Part shown: positions 36,845 to 45,899 of the stretch, piece after piece
How positions within the stretch are numbered: the first letter of the stretch is position 1
Layout of the letters: each line of letters starts with the position of its first letter
Source of the DNA: Clostridium aciditolerans
GTDB lineage: Bacteria; Bacillota; Clostridia; Clostridiales; Clostridiaceae
Assembly (NCBI RefSeq): GCF_016316925.1
Contig: NZ_JAEEGB010000041.1
Span: 17,247 to 81,246, forward strand
Direction: 5' to 3'
Length of the DNA stretch: 64,000 nt
Notes under the pieces: generated by a model
Databases searched by the model: none
Seen by the model: only the letters and a program-made list of their open reading frames with translations
Told to the model about the DNA's origin: nothing
Position numbers and translations under genes: made by a program

Positions 36845-37531
36845 ATGAAAAAGATTTTAGGAGTTCTAGTGTTAGTATTGGCATTAGTAACAGTTGGGTG
36901 TGGAAAAAGCACTGTAAAAAATACGGATAACGACACATCAAAGACTAAAATAGAGGATAAGGTAAAAGTTAAAGAAGAAGTTGACAATAGTATTAATAAA
37001 GTGAGCAGCTTAATTGATGAAAAAAAGTATGGTGAAGCTAAGGCTTTAATAGAACATTTAAATAGTAAGGAATTAGATGAAACCCAAAAAGCTAATATTA
37101 ATAAATTAAAGGGGAGAATTGACTCTGAGTTAGCTAAAACAGAAAAAGAAAAAAATAAAGATAAAAAAGCAAGCAAGAAAAAGGAGTATAGAGTTAAACT
37201 AGATAAAATTCAACTGGAATTAAAGGCTTTAGATGAAAAAGATGCTTCAGGAACAACATTATATATGAGACAGGCTGCAAATGAAAGATATAAAAGATGG
37301 GATGATGCTTTGAATGAAATTTATGGTGTATTAAAAGGACAACTATCAGCTAGTGATATGAAAAAACTTCAAAGCGAAGAAATAAGGTGGATATCAAATA
37401 GAGATGCTAAAGCTAAAGAAGAATCATCTTCAATGAAAGGCGGAACAATGGAACCAGTTATATATATGAACTCCATGGCAAATACAACAAAAAATAGATG
37501 CTATGAATTGGTGGAAAAGTATATGCAGTAA
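36845..37531 (+). CDS. lipoprotein with C-terminal DUF1311/LprI-like domain
   Basis: 228 residues from the ATG at 36845, eight bases after GGAGGAAT; another in-frame ATG at 36839 sits too close to that site. A lipoprotein signal (LVLALVTVGC) is followed by a charged, Lys-rich helical region (about 25-120) and a DUF1311-type domain with LYMRQAANERYKRWDDALNEIYGVLK, LQSEEIRWISNRDAKAK and a final NRCYEL. DUF1311 includes LprI-type lysozyme-inhibitor proteins, but the role here is open. It should be anchored on the outer membrane face. Single gene. Confidence 0.85.
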   Translation: MKKILGVLVLVLALVTVGCGKSTVKNTDNDTSKTKIEDKVKVKEEVDNSINKVSSLIDEKKYGEAKALIEHLNSKELDETQKANINKLKGRIDSELAKTEKEKNKDKKASKKKEYRVKLDKIQLELKALDEKDASGTTLYMRQAANERYKRWDDALNEIYGVLKGQLSASDMKKLQSEEIRWISNRDAKAKEESSSMKGGTMEPVIYMNSMANTTKNRCYELVEKYMQ

Positions 37532-37632
37532 TAAACTTTAGGCCAAGAAAGAGTCAAGATTTGTGTTAAATATTATACACTTGTATTTCATTATGTCTTA
37601 CCATTATAAAAAACATAGGAGGGGAGAGAAAA

Positions 37633-38169
37633 TTGAAAAAGCAAATCTTTTCTTTGTTCTTAATTTGTATAGTACTTTTAATTGGTTGTTCAAAGGAAGA
37701 AACATTTGAGAATTTCTTTCATACAACTATGGGTAAAATGCACAAAGGATCAAAGTACTATTCTTATTCGCTCATTCATAAGGAAATGAATGTTGTACAC
37801 GAAAATGATGCCATCGCAATATTTGTAGAGAATGACCAACAAGAAGAAAAAATTTTTATTGCATATTTTGAAAAAGAAAAGGATAAGTGGAATTGGAGAC
37901 ATACAAGAGGAGCACAATGGGATTCACCTATTAAATGGTCTTCAATGAATCAAGTCCCATATATTTATTCAGGAGCAATTAATGATAAATCTATTTCTGA
38001 AGTATATGCAGGTGAAAAACCAGCGAAAATAATTGAGGTTAAAGGCGATAAAAGGTTTTGGTATGCTGTCAGTGATGTCAAAGATGTACAGGTGAAGGCA
38101 ATAAAAAGCGATGGTACTCAAGAAATAATTGAGGAAACCGATGAGAATTGGTATAAAGTGGACTATTGA
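37633..38169 (+). CDS. putative lipoprotein of unknown function
   Basis: 178 residues, TTG start behind AGGAGGGGAGAG. Lipobox LLIGC (Cys19) is followed by a soluble domain with many aromatic residues (WNWRHTRGAQWDSPIKW). I do not recognise a family. It follows the DUF1311 lipoprotein by about 100 bases on the same strand and ends before a hairpin terminator, so a two-gene unit is possible. Confidence 0.78.
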   Translation: MKKQIFSLFLICIVLLIGCSKEETFENFFHTTMGKMHKGSKYYSYSLIHKEMNVVHENDAIAIFVENDQQEEKIFIAYFEKEKDKWNWRHTRGAQWDSPIKWSSMNQVPYIYSGAINDKSISEVYAGEKPAKIIEVKGDKRFWYAVSDVKDVQVKAIKSDGTQEIIEETDENWYKVDY

Positions 38170-38217
38170 TATTAGGTTCAATATAAATTATATAATATAA
38201 CTATAATTTATAGAGTT

Positions 38218-38266
38218 TAAAAGCATGTATAAGAATTAAAGAGTTCTTGTACCTGCTTTTTATATA
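38218..38266 (+). terminator. rho-independent terminator after lipoprotein gene
   Basis: Imperfect stem aaaagcatgtataagaa / ttcttgtacctgctttt, then tatatattt. Confidence 0.75.
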
Positions 38267-38350
38267 TTTATTTCTTGAATCGAGTTAACAATTACAATAT
38301 TATGTCAACTAAACTCTAAAGTAAACTACAACATTTCAAACAAGAAAAAT

Positions 38351-38413
38351 GACTTACACAGAGGGATATATTTACGTAACAAAGAGTTATAAATATATTT
38401 CGGAGTGTAAGCC
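38351..38413. repeat. short palindrome related to the long palindromic elements
   Basis: The arms gacttacacagagggatata... and ...tatatttcggagtgtaagcc pair over about 28 positions. The outer bases (gacttacac, tat.ttt) match the ends of copies A and B, so this may be an arm-only relic. Confidence 0.6.
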
Positions 38414-38447
38414 ATGATCGCCTTGGAACCCTATATTAAATTATAAT

Positions 38448-39047
38448 TTATTTAAATATCTTAACACGATCTTCTAATGGTTGGAATTGCTTTTCATCTG
38501 GTTGCGCTATTGGTTTTCCAAAAGGCATTTGCGCAATAAGTTTCCAGTTATTTGGTATTGACCATTCTTTCTTCACATCGGCTTCAATAAGTTCATTATA
38601 GTGTTGTAAGGATACTCCAAATCCTTCAATTTCTAATCCAGTCCAGATAACATACTGATGCATGCCACTTGATTGCTCTGACCAAATTGGAAAGTTATCC
38701 TTATAAAGAGCGAACTGTTGTTGAAGAGATTCAATTACACTATTATCTTCAAAGAATAAAATTGTACCATATCCATTACGGAATGAATTTATTTTATTTT
38801 CAGTAGAACTAAACTTGTCTGCTGGTACAATTTTTCTCAAGGCTTCTTTTGTAGTGTCCCATAATTTATCATGATGTTCTCCTAATAATAGGACTACTCT
38901 TGCACTTTGAGAATTGAATGATGATGGAGTATGTTTTACAGCATGCTCAATAATTTCTTTAATTCTATCATCTGAAACTACTGGCTCCTTGCTAATTCCA
39001 TAAAATGTACGTCTGTCTGCTACTGCAGTATAAAAATCCTTTGCCAT
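38448..39047 (-). CDS. nitroreductase-family protein (Frm2/HBN1-like)
   Basis: 199 residues from the ATG at 39047 behind GGAGGGACGATTA; an in-frame ATG five codons earlier overlaps that site. The FMN-binding N-terminus (ADRRTFYGISKEP, then HTPSSFNSQSARVVLL) and the C-terminal AQMPFGKPIAQPDEKQFQPLEDRVKIF match the fungal Frm2-like subfamily of nitroreductases. It is a soluble NAD(P)H-dependent flavoenzyme; the physiological substrate is unknown. It lies 90 bases downstream of the pirin gene on the same strand, so the two may share a transcript. Confidence 0.9.
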   Translation of the reverse strand: MAKDFYTAVADRRTFYGISKEPVVSDDRIKEIIEHAVKHTPSSFNSQSARVVLLLGEHHDKLWDTTKEALRKIVPADKFSSTENKINSFRNGYGTILFFEDNSVIESLQQQFALYKDNFPIWSEQSSGMHQYVIWTGLEIEGFGVSLQHYNELIEADVKKEWSIPNNWKLIAQMPFGKPIAQPDEKQFQPLEDRVKIFK

Positions 39048-39136
39048 TAATCGTCCCTCCATTTTTATATAAAATATTTTTTTATTATTTGTAAGTAGTA
39101 TTTAATGTATTCCAATTTTCTATGATTTAGAGAAGG

Positions 39137-39838
39137 TTAATCTTGTTTATTCATTTCTAAAATTAAAATATGAGAAGTTTCTTTAGACTGTATCAAAATG
39201 TCTTCTTCGACTATTTCCATTCCATCTCTATCGGCTAACTCAATATTGTTTAATTCAGATTTTCCTTCTATTTGTACCAAATACGCCTGTCTTCCTTCCT
39301 TTACTGGGAACCTAATTTCTTTTCCTTCCTCAAGTTCTAAGGAATAAATATTAATATCCTGATTTATTTTTATTGGTGCGCTTCCAGCTTTGCTTGAAAC
39401 CATATGAAGCCACTTGTTTTTTCTATCATCCCAGTTAAATTTGTGGTCTCCATAGTTAGGTTCATAATCTTTTTTATCAGGGAATATCCATATTTGTAAA
39501 AGCCTTAATATATTTTCTCCAAAATTATGTTCACTATGATACACTCCTGTTCCTGCACTCATATATTGCACATCACCACGAGTTAAAGCGTTCTTATTGC
39601 CCATACTGTCTTCATGAGTAAGCTCACCATCAACTACATAGGATATTATCTCCATATCTTTATGAGGATGAGTATCAAATCCAGTATTAGGGTCAATTAA
39701 ATCATCATTTATAACTCTTAAAACTCCAAAATTTATATTGTTTGGATTGTAGTACTCTGCAAAAGAAAAGTGGAATTTACTTCTTAGCCATCCAAGATTG
39801 CTGCTGCCCATATTGTTACTTTCTATCTTTCTTAACAT
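39137..39838 (-). CDS. pirin family protein
   Basis: 233-residue bicupin. The N-terminal pirin domain shows the metal-ligand set THPHKDMEIISYV (two His) and GVYHSEHNFG (His and Glu), plus GELTHEDSMGN. Bacterial pirins can have quercetin dioxygenase activity or act as redox-sensitive modulators; which applies here is unknown. The start lies behind AAAAGGAGAAATATAAA. The nitroreductase-like gene follows on the same strand, hinting at a shared redox-stress role. Confidence 0.9.
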   Translation of the reverse strand: MLRKIESNNMGSSNLGWLRSKFHFSFAEYYNPNNINFGVLRVINDDLIDPNTGFDTHPHKDMEIISYVVDGELTHEDSMGNKNALTRGDVQYMSAGTGVYHSEHNFGENILRLLQIWIFPDKKDYEPNYGDHKFNWDDRKNKWLHMVSSKAGSAPIKINQDINIYSLELEEGKEIRFPVKEGRQAYLVQIEGKSELNNIELADRDGMEIVEEDILIQSKETSHILILEMNKQD

Positions 39839-40007
39839 TTTATATTTCTCCTTTTAACTGTTCTTTAAAAATTTAGCTTAATACCTAAATAAAATTTTTC
39901 TAGTACTTATTATTAGCATATCAAATTATAAATACTTATTTATAAAGTTTATATTAATTAGTGATAATTTTCAAATATTTAAGTATATTATCTCATAAAT
40001 ATAATTA

Positions 40008-40271
40008 TTAGTCAATAATAATTATTAAAAAGATGATAATCTCGAACTCTATGTAAAAATAAATATATATTTGAAGTAAGGAAAAAGATACAGCATATTT
40101 ATACCCGAAAAAGGGAAGCCATCCTGTAAGAAATCGCTTAAAGATTGTCTGAATAGATTCTTGAAAATATCCATCACATTCAAAAATAACCCATGTAGCT
40201 TCCGGTATGATATATATCTTCTCTTTTGGTGTCCACTTTTGTAAACATAAGTTATGAAAAAAGAATGGCAT
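40008..40271 (-). pseudogene. remnant of an AraC-type regulator (GyrI-like domain)
   Basis: A short frame on the minus strand contains IIPEATWVIFECDGYFQESI followed by KRFLTGWLPFFGYKYA, which matches the last part of the GyrI-like effector domain at the C-terminus of AraC-family regulators. The helix-turn-helix and most of the effector domain are missing. After the GYKYA segment the sequence becomes hydrophobic and unrelated, where an E.Y.....Y.C..W.P tail would be expected. It is therefore a decayed fragment and not a working gene. Confidence 0.65.
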
Positions 40272-40484
40272 TTAGACCATTGTTTTCTTCATAGCCCTAC
40301 GAACATAGAAACAGTGCTAATGTTTATAGTAATATCATTTAACTTAAAGCAATTATATTTTTTTAGGGGTATAAGAGGTTTTAGGAAGAAGAATATGCTT
40401 AAGATAGATGTTATTGAAGATATAAGAGATGAGAGATTTACTACAGAAGATGATTGGGATAATACATTATTTATAAAGACTTAA
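40254..40484 (+). pseudogene. possible transposase C-terminal remnant
   Basis: 76-codon frame with HCFLHSPTNIETVLMFIVIS, then FNLKQLYFFRGIRGF and an acidic tail. The 'hydrophobic helix, FNLKQL, basic' pattern resembles the C-termini of DDE transposases. There is no upstream catalytic domain, no terminal repeats and no ribosome site. It overlaps the start of the AraC remnant. A relic of an insertion sequence is the best guess, held weakly. Confidence 0.3.
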
Positions 40485-40603
40485 TTTAAAATAAAACTTG
40501 AAACTTTTCATTGAAATTTTTTGGGGTAGGGGAAGTGTAACTATTTTTGCAACCTAACGGTCTGCGGCCTTACAAGCTTTTTAAGTAAGTGTAAAAAAAT
40601 ACA

Positions 40604-40640
40604 CTTCCAGTAAAAATAAAATTTTTACTGGAAGTTAGAT
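40604..40640. terminator. strong hairpin, probable terminator for the aminopeptidase gene
   Basis: Stem cttccagtaaaaat / atttttactggaag with a 3-base loop. On the minus strand it is followed by tgtatttttttacac. Confidence 0.8.
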
Positions 40641-40710
40641 GCTAAATCTCTGATAACAAACTATTTATAGTGCGCTTTAGCTAAATTATAATCAAGCCTC
40701 CGAAGAGTTT

Positions 40711-42510
40711 TTAAACTTCTCTTGTATATAACTTTAACCAAGCTTGCTCTTCATCAGTTAAGTGAGGGGCTACTTTCTCGTACACAAGTTTATGATAATT
40801 GTTTAAATACATTTTTTCATCACGATTAAGGTCTTCTGGGTCTATAGCATCCAAATCAATTGGAGCATATGTTACAACATCAAAGTGCATGAATTGACCG
40901 AATTCGTTTTTAGCACCTTTTCTAACAATAAGTTCATTCTCTGTACGGATGCCATGAGATCCATCTATATAAATACCAGGCTCATTAGTTAAAACCATGC
41001 CTTCCTCTAATATATGGGTTTCGTGCTTGGATGGTACTATATACCACCTAAAGCCGGTAGGTGCTTCATGAATAGTTGACAAATAGCCAACACCATGACC
41101 GGTTCCGCATTTATAATCTATATCTAGATTCCAAATAGGCCCTCTAGCTAATATATCCAAGTTGTAGCCTTTGCATCCATACAAAAATTTAGCACGTGAT
41201 AGATTCATCATAGCTCTAGCCACAGCTGTGAAGTGATGCTTAAGCTCTTTGCTCACTTCGCCAAGGGCAATTGTTCTTGTGATATCTGTTGATCCTTCAA
41301 AGTAGTTTCCACCAGTATCTGTTAAGAAGAAGCTTCCTTCTGCAAATTCCACATCTGTTTCAGGTGTAGAAGTATAGTGCATCATAGCTGCATGTTCCTT
41401 GAAAGCACAAATTGGGTCAAAGCTTTGCCATAAGTAATTATCCTGCATTTTTCTGAACTCTTCTAGTTTTTCAGTAGCGCTGATTTCTGTAATTTTTATT
41501 TTTCCTATATTTGTTTTTAACCAATACATGAGCTTAGTAACAGCAACTCCGTCTTTAACGTGAGCTTTTTCAATATTGGCAAGCTCCACAGGATTTTTAA
41601 TGGCTTTGAATAGGACAGAAGGGTTGTCCATTTTTATTTTTTTTGTATGATCTGGAATGTCTTTATATAGTGCATAGTTGATACGATCTGGGTCGATAAG
41701 CACTACATCTTCAGACTTGAAGCCTTTAACATATTCATAAATGTCGTTGTAAGGTTTTAGCACTACATTATCCTTAGCTAAAACTTCCTTAATTTTGGCA
41801 TCAATTCGGCTTTCCTCAATGAACAAATATACCTTATCCATGGAAACAACCACATAAGAAAGAATCAATGGTGAATACATGATGTCATTTCCACGTATAT
41901 TTAACAACCATGCGATTTCATCCAAGGTTGCAAGGACATGGTAATTTGCGCCTACTTCTTGCATAACGTCTCTTACTCTGCCAAGTTTTGATGCTGTACT
42001 TTCACCAGAATACTTTTCTTCAAGAAGAAAAACAGGTTCATTTGCTAACTTAGGACGGTTTTCCCACACTCTATCAACAAGATCATGGTTATACTCAACC
42101 ACCACATTCTTATTAGCAAGTCTCTGAACAAATTCTTCTCCTTCTTGCATGGCAATAAGACGTCCATCAAATCCTAGTTTTCCATTGTTAGGCATTTCGG
42201 CTTCCAAGTATTCCAATATAGTAGGTACGCCTGGGTTGCCCATTTTAAAGAGCTTGATTCCACTGCCTTTAAGCTGATACTCAGCCTGTAGAAAAAATCT
42301 TCCATCAGTCCAAAGCCCTGCTTCATCCTTTGTAATGACAACTGTTCCAGCATCACCATTAAACCCTGATACATAGGCTCTTGCCTTAAAGAATTCTCCT
42401 ACATACTCACTTTGATGATTATCTGAAGATGGAATAATGTAAGCATCCAATCCCTTTTCTTCCATAACCACTCTCAGTTTCGAAATTATTTCTTTTGCAT
42501 TTTCACTCAT
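40711..42510 (-). CDS. Xaa-Pro aminopeptidase, M24B family (long form)
   Basis: 599-residue metallopeptidase with three regions: two creatinase-like N-terminal domains (about 1-310) and a C-terminal pita-bread catalytic domain. Dinuclear metal ligands are seen as Asp in FLTDTGGNYFEGSTDITRT (two Asp), His in GTGHGVGYL, Glu in TNEPGIYIDG and Glu in GIRTENELIV. It removes an N-terminal residue preceding proline. The length fits the eukaryote-like long form (APP1 type) common in Firmicutes, not the 440-residue E. coli PepP. It is cytoplasmic, with no signal peptide, and monocistronic. The start lies behind GAGAGGAATAGAC. Confidence 0.93.
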   Translation of the reverse strand: MSENAKEIISKLRVVMEEKGLDAYIIPSSDNHQSEYVGEFFKARAYVSGFNGDAGTVVITKDEAGLWTDGRFFLQAEYQLKGSGIKLFKMGNPGVPTILEYLEAEMPNNGKLGFDGRLIAMQEGEEFVQRLANKNVVVEYNHDLVDRVWENRPKLANEPVFLLEEKYSGESTASKLGRVRDVMQEVGANYHVLATLDEIAWLLNIRGNDIMYSPLILSYVVVSMDKVYLFIEESRIDAKIKEVLAKDNVVLKPYNDIYEYVKGFKSEDVVLIDPDRINYALYKDIPDHTKKIKMDNPSVLFKAIKNPVELANIEKAHVKDGVAVTKLMYWLKTNIGKIKITEISATEKLEEFRKMQDNYLWQSFDPICAFKEHAAMMHYTSTPETDVEFAEGSFFLTDTGGNYFEGSTDITRTIALGEVSKELKHHFTAVARAMMNLSRAKFLYGCKGYNLDILARGPIWNLDIDYKCGTGHGVGYLSTIHEAPTGFRWYIVPSKHETHILEEGMVLTNEPGIYIDGSHGIRTENELIVRKGAKNEFGQFMHFDVVTYAPIDLDAIDPEDLNRDEKMYLNNYHKLVYEKVAPHLTDEEQAWLKLYTREV

Positions 42511-43073
42511 GTCTATTCCTCTCTTTCATAATTTATTCTTTATTTAATACTTATAATCAAATCATATTCTTTTAGAGTGCCTGTTTGAAAATTCTTAATT
42601 AAGAATATATTTCTATTATACAATACTATTTGATTATTTTATACAATTTTACGGTAAAATTTACAGTGACACAGTAAAAAAATTTTGTCAAGTTCTAATG
42701 AGCAATTTCTTTTATTATATTTTTGTTTATTCTTTTCTCTAACCTGTTATATCTATTATGAAAAGTTGAAAGAAGATATAAACAGAGTTCTTGGCATCAG
42801 ATGGAGTTTTAACTCCACCTGATGCTTAGAAATCGTTATCCAGGGGCGTAGCCGCTCTTTACTTCCACTTTGGGAAGGGGGAGTATTAGAGCGGGTAGTC
42901 ATCGGATAAACAAAAATCAGTTAATAAAAGCTAGTATAGAATTTTACTTCTGTACAAGCTTTTATGTTATTATTAAGTGTATGGAAATATATAGTCATGC
43001 TAAAATAAGTTAGAAATAGGGGTGTGACATGGTATTCCTTAAACCGTAATACATTTGCTAAGGGGTGGTTAAA
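42511..43073. repeat. intergenic region with repeat module (42794-42911)
   Basis: No gene. It contains a strong hairpin (42794-42825, gcatcagatggagtt / aactccacctgatgc), followed by a GC-richer segment ending ggtagtcatcggataaac (42877-42911). That end-segment recurs in reverse orientation at 45687-45712 and 63806-63840. The GC-richness stands out from the AT-rich flanks. Confidence 0.65.
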
Positions 43074-43976
43074 TTGAAAAAAAGCAGCTTAGGATATATA
43101 TATGTATCTTTAGCAGCTTTCTTCTTTGCTTTAATAGCTATAATAGGGAAAAGTGCTTTTAATACAGGGATGAAAGTGTATGATCTTCTAGTTATGCAGA
43201 ATGCAGTAAGTGCAGTAATAATGTTTATATACCTTTTCATTAAGGATAAAAAGTCAATGATACTTACTAAGGGACAACTTAAAAGGGTAATTATTCAAGG
43301 GACTTTTGGTAGTACAGCCACTACAGTATTTTTTTATTTAGCTCTTGAAAAGATAAATGCAGGTATTGCATCAATGCTTATTTTTACACATCCAGTTTTT
43401 GTTACATTATTTTTTGTTATAACTGGTATACGTAAAATTAGTTTGGTAAATAATTTGGCACTGATGCTTGCGGTAATAGGAAGTGGAATGGTAATAAATC
43501 TTTTTAATCTAAATGTTACTGAAACACCTGTTATAGGTCTTGTTTATGGAGTTATATGCAGCATATCTTATGCCTTTTTTAATGTATTTGCGGATTTAAA
43601 GCTTAATGATGTAAAATCAGAGGTTTTGGCAATGTATACATCTGTTGTTATGTTTGTAATTTCAGCTATTCTTAATCCAGGCTTTTTTAGGTTTGATATA
43701 GCTTTGAGTCCACAGATGGTATTTTATGTTTTCGAACTTGCGGTTGTTTCAGGAATTTTACCGGTTGTTTTCTTGTACAAAGGGATTGCATTGGTAGGCT
43801 CCGAGAAAAGCACAATAATAGCAACGGCAGAACTTCCTATAACATTAATTCTTGCTTTTTTAGTGCTTAATGAGACAATGGTATTTACGCAAGTTATAGG
43901 AGTAGTTTTCATTATTGGAGCAGTACTTGTGCTGCAGAATGAATCAATTATATTGAATAAATTAAGAAAAGTATGA
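43074..43976 (+). CDS. DMT-superfamily (EamA) transporter
   Basis: About 300 residues, ten helices in two EamA repeats (first ends near 140 at MLAVIGSGMVINL, second near 290 at GVVFIIGAVLVLQNE). Typical features are FGSTATTVFFYLALEKINAGIASMLIFTHPVFVT... in repeat 1, and ALVGSEKSTIIATAELP with ITLILAFLVLNE in repeat 2. I place the start at TTG 43074, five bases after AAGGGGTGG; an in-frame GTG at 43065 lies inside that site. The family exports amino acids or metabolites; the substrate is not predictable. Confidence 0.9.
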   Translation: MKKSSLGYIYVSLAAFFFALIAIIGKSAFNTGMKVYDLLVMQNAVSAVIMFIYLFIKDKKSMILTKGQLKRVIIQGTFGSTATTVFFYLALEKINAGIASMLIFTHPVFVTLFFVITGIRKISLVNNLALMLAVIGSGMVINLFNLNVTETPVIGLVYGVICSISYAFFNVFADLKLNDVKSEVLAMYTSVVMFVISAILNPGFFRFDIALSPQMVFYVFELAVVSGILPVVFLYKGIALVGSEKSTIIATAELPITLILAFLVLNETMVFTQVIGVVFIIGAVLVLQNESIILNKLRKV

Positions 43977-44194
43977 TATATTTACTTTATAAATAGACAA
44001 CTAAGTGAGGGGGAATAAAGTGTGGGAAATACAAAATTAAATGTTGCGAAAGAAGGCTTCGTGCAAAGCTGCATGAAGATATAGAGCATAGTTTTGTTCG
44101 GAGCCGGATCTAAGAGTTTTATTTAGGCTAAAATATTTTTGTGCAGACTTTGCTTCATTATTTACAAAATGAAATGTAGATAGGAGCAAGGACT

Positions 44195-44470
44195 ATGAAA
44201 TATGAAAAAGCACAAAATATATTACCAGAAGATGTAGTTGAATTAATTCAGCAATATATAGATGGTGGTTATTTATATATACCGAGAAAATGTGAAAATA
44301 GGAAGGCTTGGGGAGAAAATAGCGGCATAAAGAATGAATTAAAAGACAGAAATGTAGAGATTTTTAATAGTTACAAAAAAGGGAGTCCTATTAAAATACT
44401 AGCTGAGAAGTATTATCTTACTGAGCAGACTATTAGAAGAATAATTAGAGAAGAAAAAAAGAAAATATAA
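44195..44470 (+). CDS. CD3324-family / Mor-like helix-turn-helix protein
   Basis: 91 residues. LPEDVVELIQQYIDGGYLYIPR is the family signature at the N-terminus; a C-terminal helix-turn-helix (IKILAEKYYLTEQTIRRIIREE) resembles the Mor transcription activator DNA-binding domain. It is a probable small DNA-binding regulator of unknown targets. The ATG follows AGGAGCAAGGACT. It is single and convergent with the glycosyltransferase gene across a shared terminator. The 218 bases upstream hold no gene. Confidence 0.85.
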   Translation: MKYEKAQNILPEDVVELIQQYIDGGYLYIPRKCENRKAWGENSGIKNELKDRNVEIFNSYKKGSPIKILAEKYYLTEQTIRRIIREEKKKI

Positions 44471-44481
44471 ATTAAAGAGAT

Positions 44482-44530
44482 AAAGCGGTATTTTGAAATT
44501 ATCAATGCGATATTCAAGTACCGCTTTTTA
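44482..44530. terminator. bidirectional terminator between convergent genes
   Basis: Stem aaagcggta(t) / (a)taccgcttt with an internal imperfect region; it can serve both the CD3324-like and glycosyltransferase genes. Confidence 0.75.
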
Positions 44531-44539
44531 TAAGTCTAC

Positions 44540-45649
44540 TTAATCTAAGCTTAAAATAAAATCCACAATGTTTTTTGCAACATTAGGATTGCTATAGCTT
44601 CTCTGAGAGCTTCTAATTTGGTTTAACTTTTCTGCGTTATTTGCAAGTAAATCGCTTATGGTATCCTGTATATTTTTAATATTTTCACATACTACTCCAA
44701 GTTTATATTTTTCAGCAAACTCTGGATTTTCCTCTTCTTGCCCCGGTAAAGCACCTGTTATTACTAAGGGTAAATTACATGCAATAGCTTCCATCATTAC
44801 ATTTGGACTTCCTCTTGTAAATGCAATATCGGAGGATAGCATTAAATCCTGTATATTTTCCATAAATCCGTAAATCTTAACCTTGTCACCGTATCTTTCA
44901 ACTAATGATTGCTCTAACTTGTTTCTTAACCTTGTGTTTCGACCTGCTACAATGCTTACAGTACAATTAAAGTTATCAAGAAGAATCTCAGCTATCTTTC
45001 TCATATTACCTACGCCTTCTCCGCCACTCATTATTAGGCATTTTAAAGGAATATCAGCATTATAGTTAATAGGTTCTTGGCTATCTTGTATATCTCTATA
45101 AAACTTTGAGCGTACAGGAAATCCTAAAACTTTTATATTTTCTTCAGAAACACCATATTCTACACATTTGTCTTTTGCTTCTTGTGTTGGACTTATAATA
45201 TAATCCGCTCTAGGATCTGCCCATAGTGGATAAATGCTTACTAGATCTGCAATTAGAGTAATAAATGGAATTTTAATTTTATGATTTTCTAATATATTTA
45301 TAACGGAACCATTAAAATTTGGATGTACAGATAAAATCAAGTCAGGATTTATATCTTTTAATAGCTGTAAAAAATTATCTTTTATTATTAATTCAATGAA
45401 CTCGTTAACCAATGCTGGCCTAATGGAAGATACATTCCAAATTAGTTGCCATAAATTCTCGGAAGATCTAGTTATTGGTCCGTATGATTTACCTATTTTA
45501 AGTAGTGTGGTTCCTCCAAGGGAAAATCCATCTACAACATGAACATTAATATCGTTATGTTTTTCAAAAATTTCACGTAAAGACTCCGTTATACTTTTAT
45601 GTCCATGTCCTGTGAAATTAGATGAGATAATAAGTATATTTTTAATCAT
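44540..45649 (-). CDS. MGDG-synthase-type glycosyltransferase (UgtP-like)
   Basis: 369 residues from the ATG at 45649 behind AAAGGAGTAATATC; a longer in-frame start would add 25 residues with no site. GT28/GT-B fold: the N-terminal MGDG_synth domain starts IIKNILI-like (KNILIISSNFTGHGHKSITE) and the C-terminal domain has MSGGEGVGNMRKIAEIL and ITGALPGQEEENPEF, the UDP-sugar site seen in diacylglycerol glycosyltransferases. It is predicted to add glucose or galactose to diacylglycerol for membrane glycolipid or lipoteichoic acid anchor synthesis. Monocistronic. Confidence 0.9.
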   Translation of the reverse strand: MIKNILIISSNFTGHGHKSITESLREIFEKHNDINVHVVDGFSLGGTTLLKIGKSYGPITRSSENLWQLIWNVSSIRPALVNEFIELIIKDNFLQLLKDINPDLILSVHPNFNGSVINILENHKIKIPFITLIADLVSIYPLWADPRADYIISPTQEAKDKCVEYGVSEENIKVLGFPVRSKFYRDIQDSQEPINYNADIPLKCLIMSGGEGVGNMRKIAEILLDNFNCTVSIVAGRNTRLRNKLEQSLVERYGDKVKIYGFMENIQDLMLSSDIAFTRGSPNVMMEAIACNLPLVITGALPGQEEENPEFAEKYKLGVVCENIKNIQDTISDLLANNAEKLNQIRSSQRSYSNPNVAKNIVDFILSLD

Positions 45650-45686
45650 GATATTACTCCTTTCCTTGGTTAAGTTGATTGATACT

Positions 45687-45712
45687 TTTATCCGATGTCT
45701 ATCGCCACTAAC
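45687..45712. repeat. repeat end-module (reverse orientation)
   Basis: tttatccgatgtctatcgcc then actaaca; matches, with a few differences, the module at 63806-63840 and the reverse complement of 42877-42911. Confidence 0.5.
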
Positions 45713-45899
45713 AATCCAACGCACTATGTGAAAGCGATAATTGTACTTTGCAACTATTTTTCCCCAAAGACTATTTTTTATCTATACTAATAAGGTTAGA
45801 TAGATATATTAATAGAAATAGGCTATAATAATATATCATTTAGATAAAACTTTATTATATATATATTGCAAATCATTTTAAAGGGAGATGTAAGGATTA

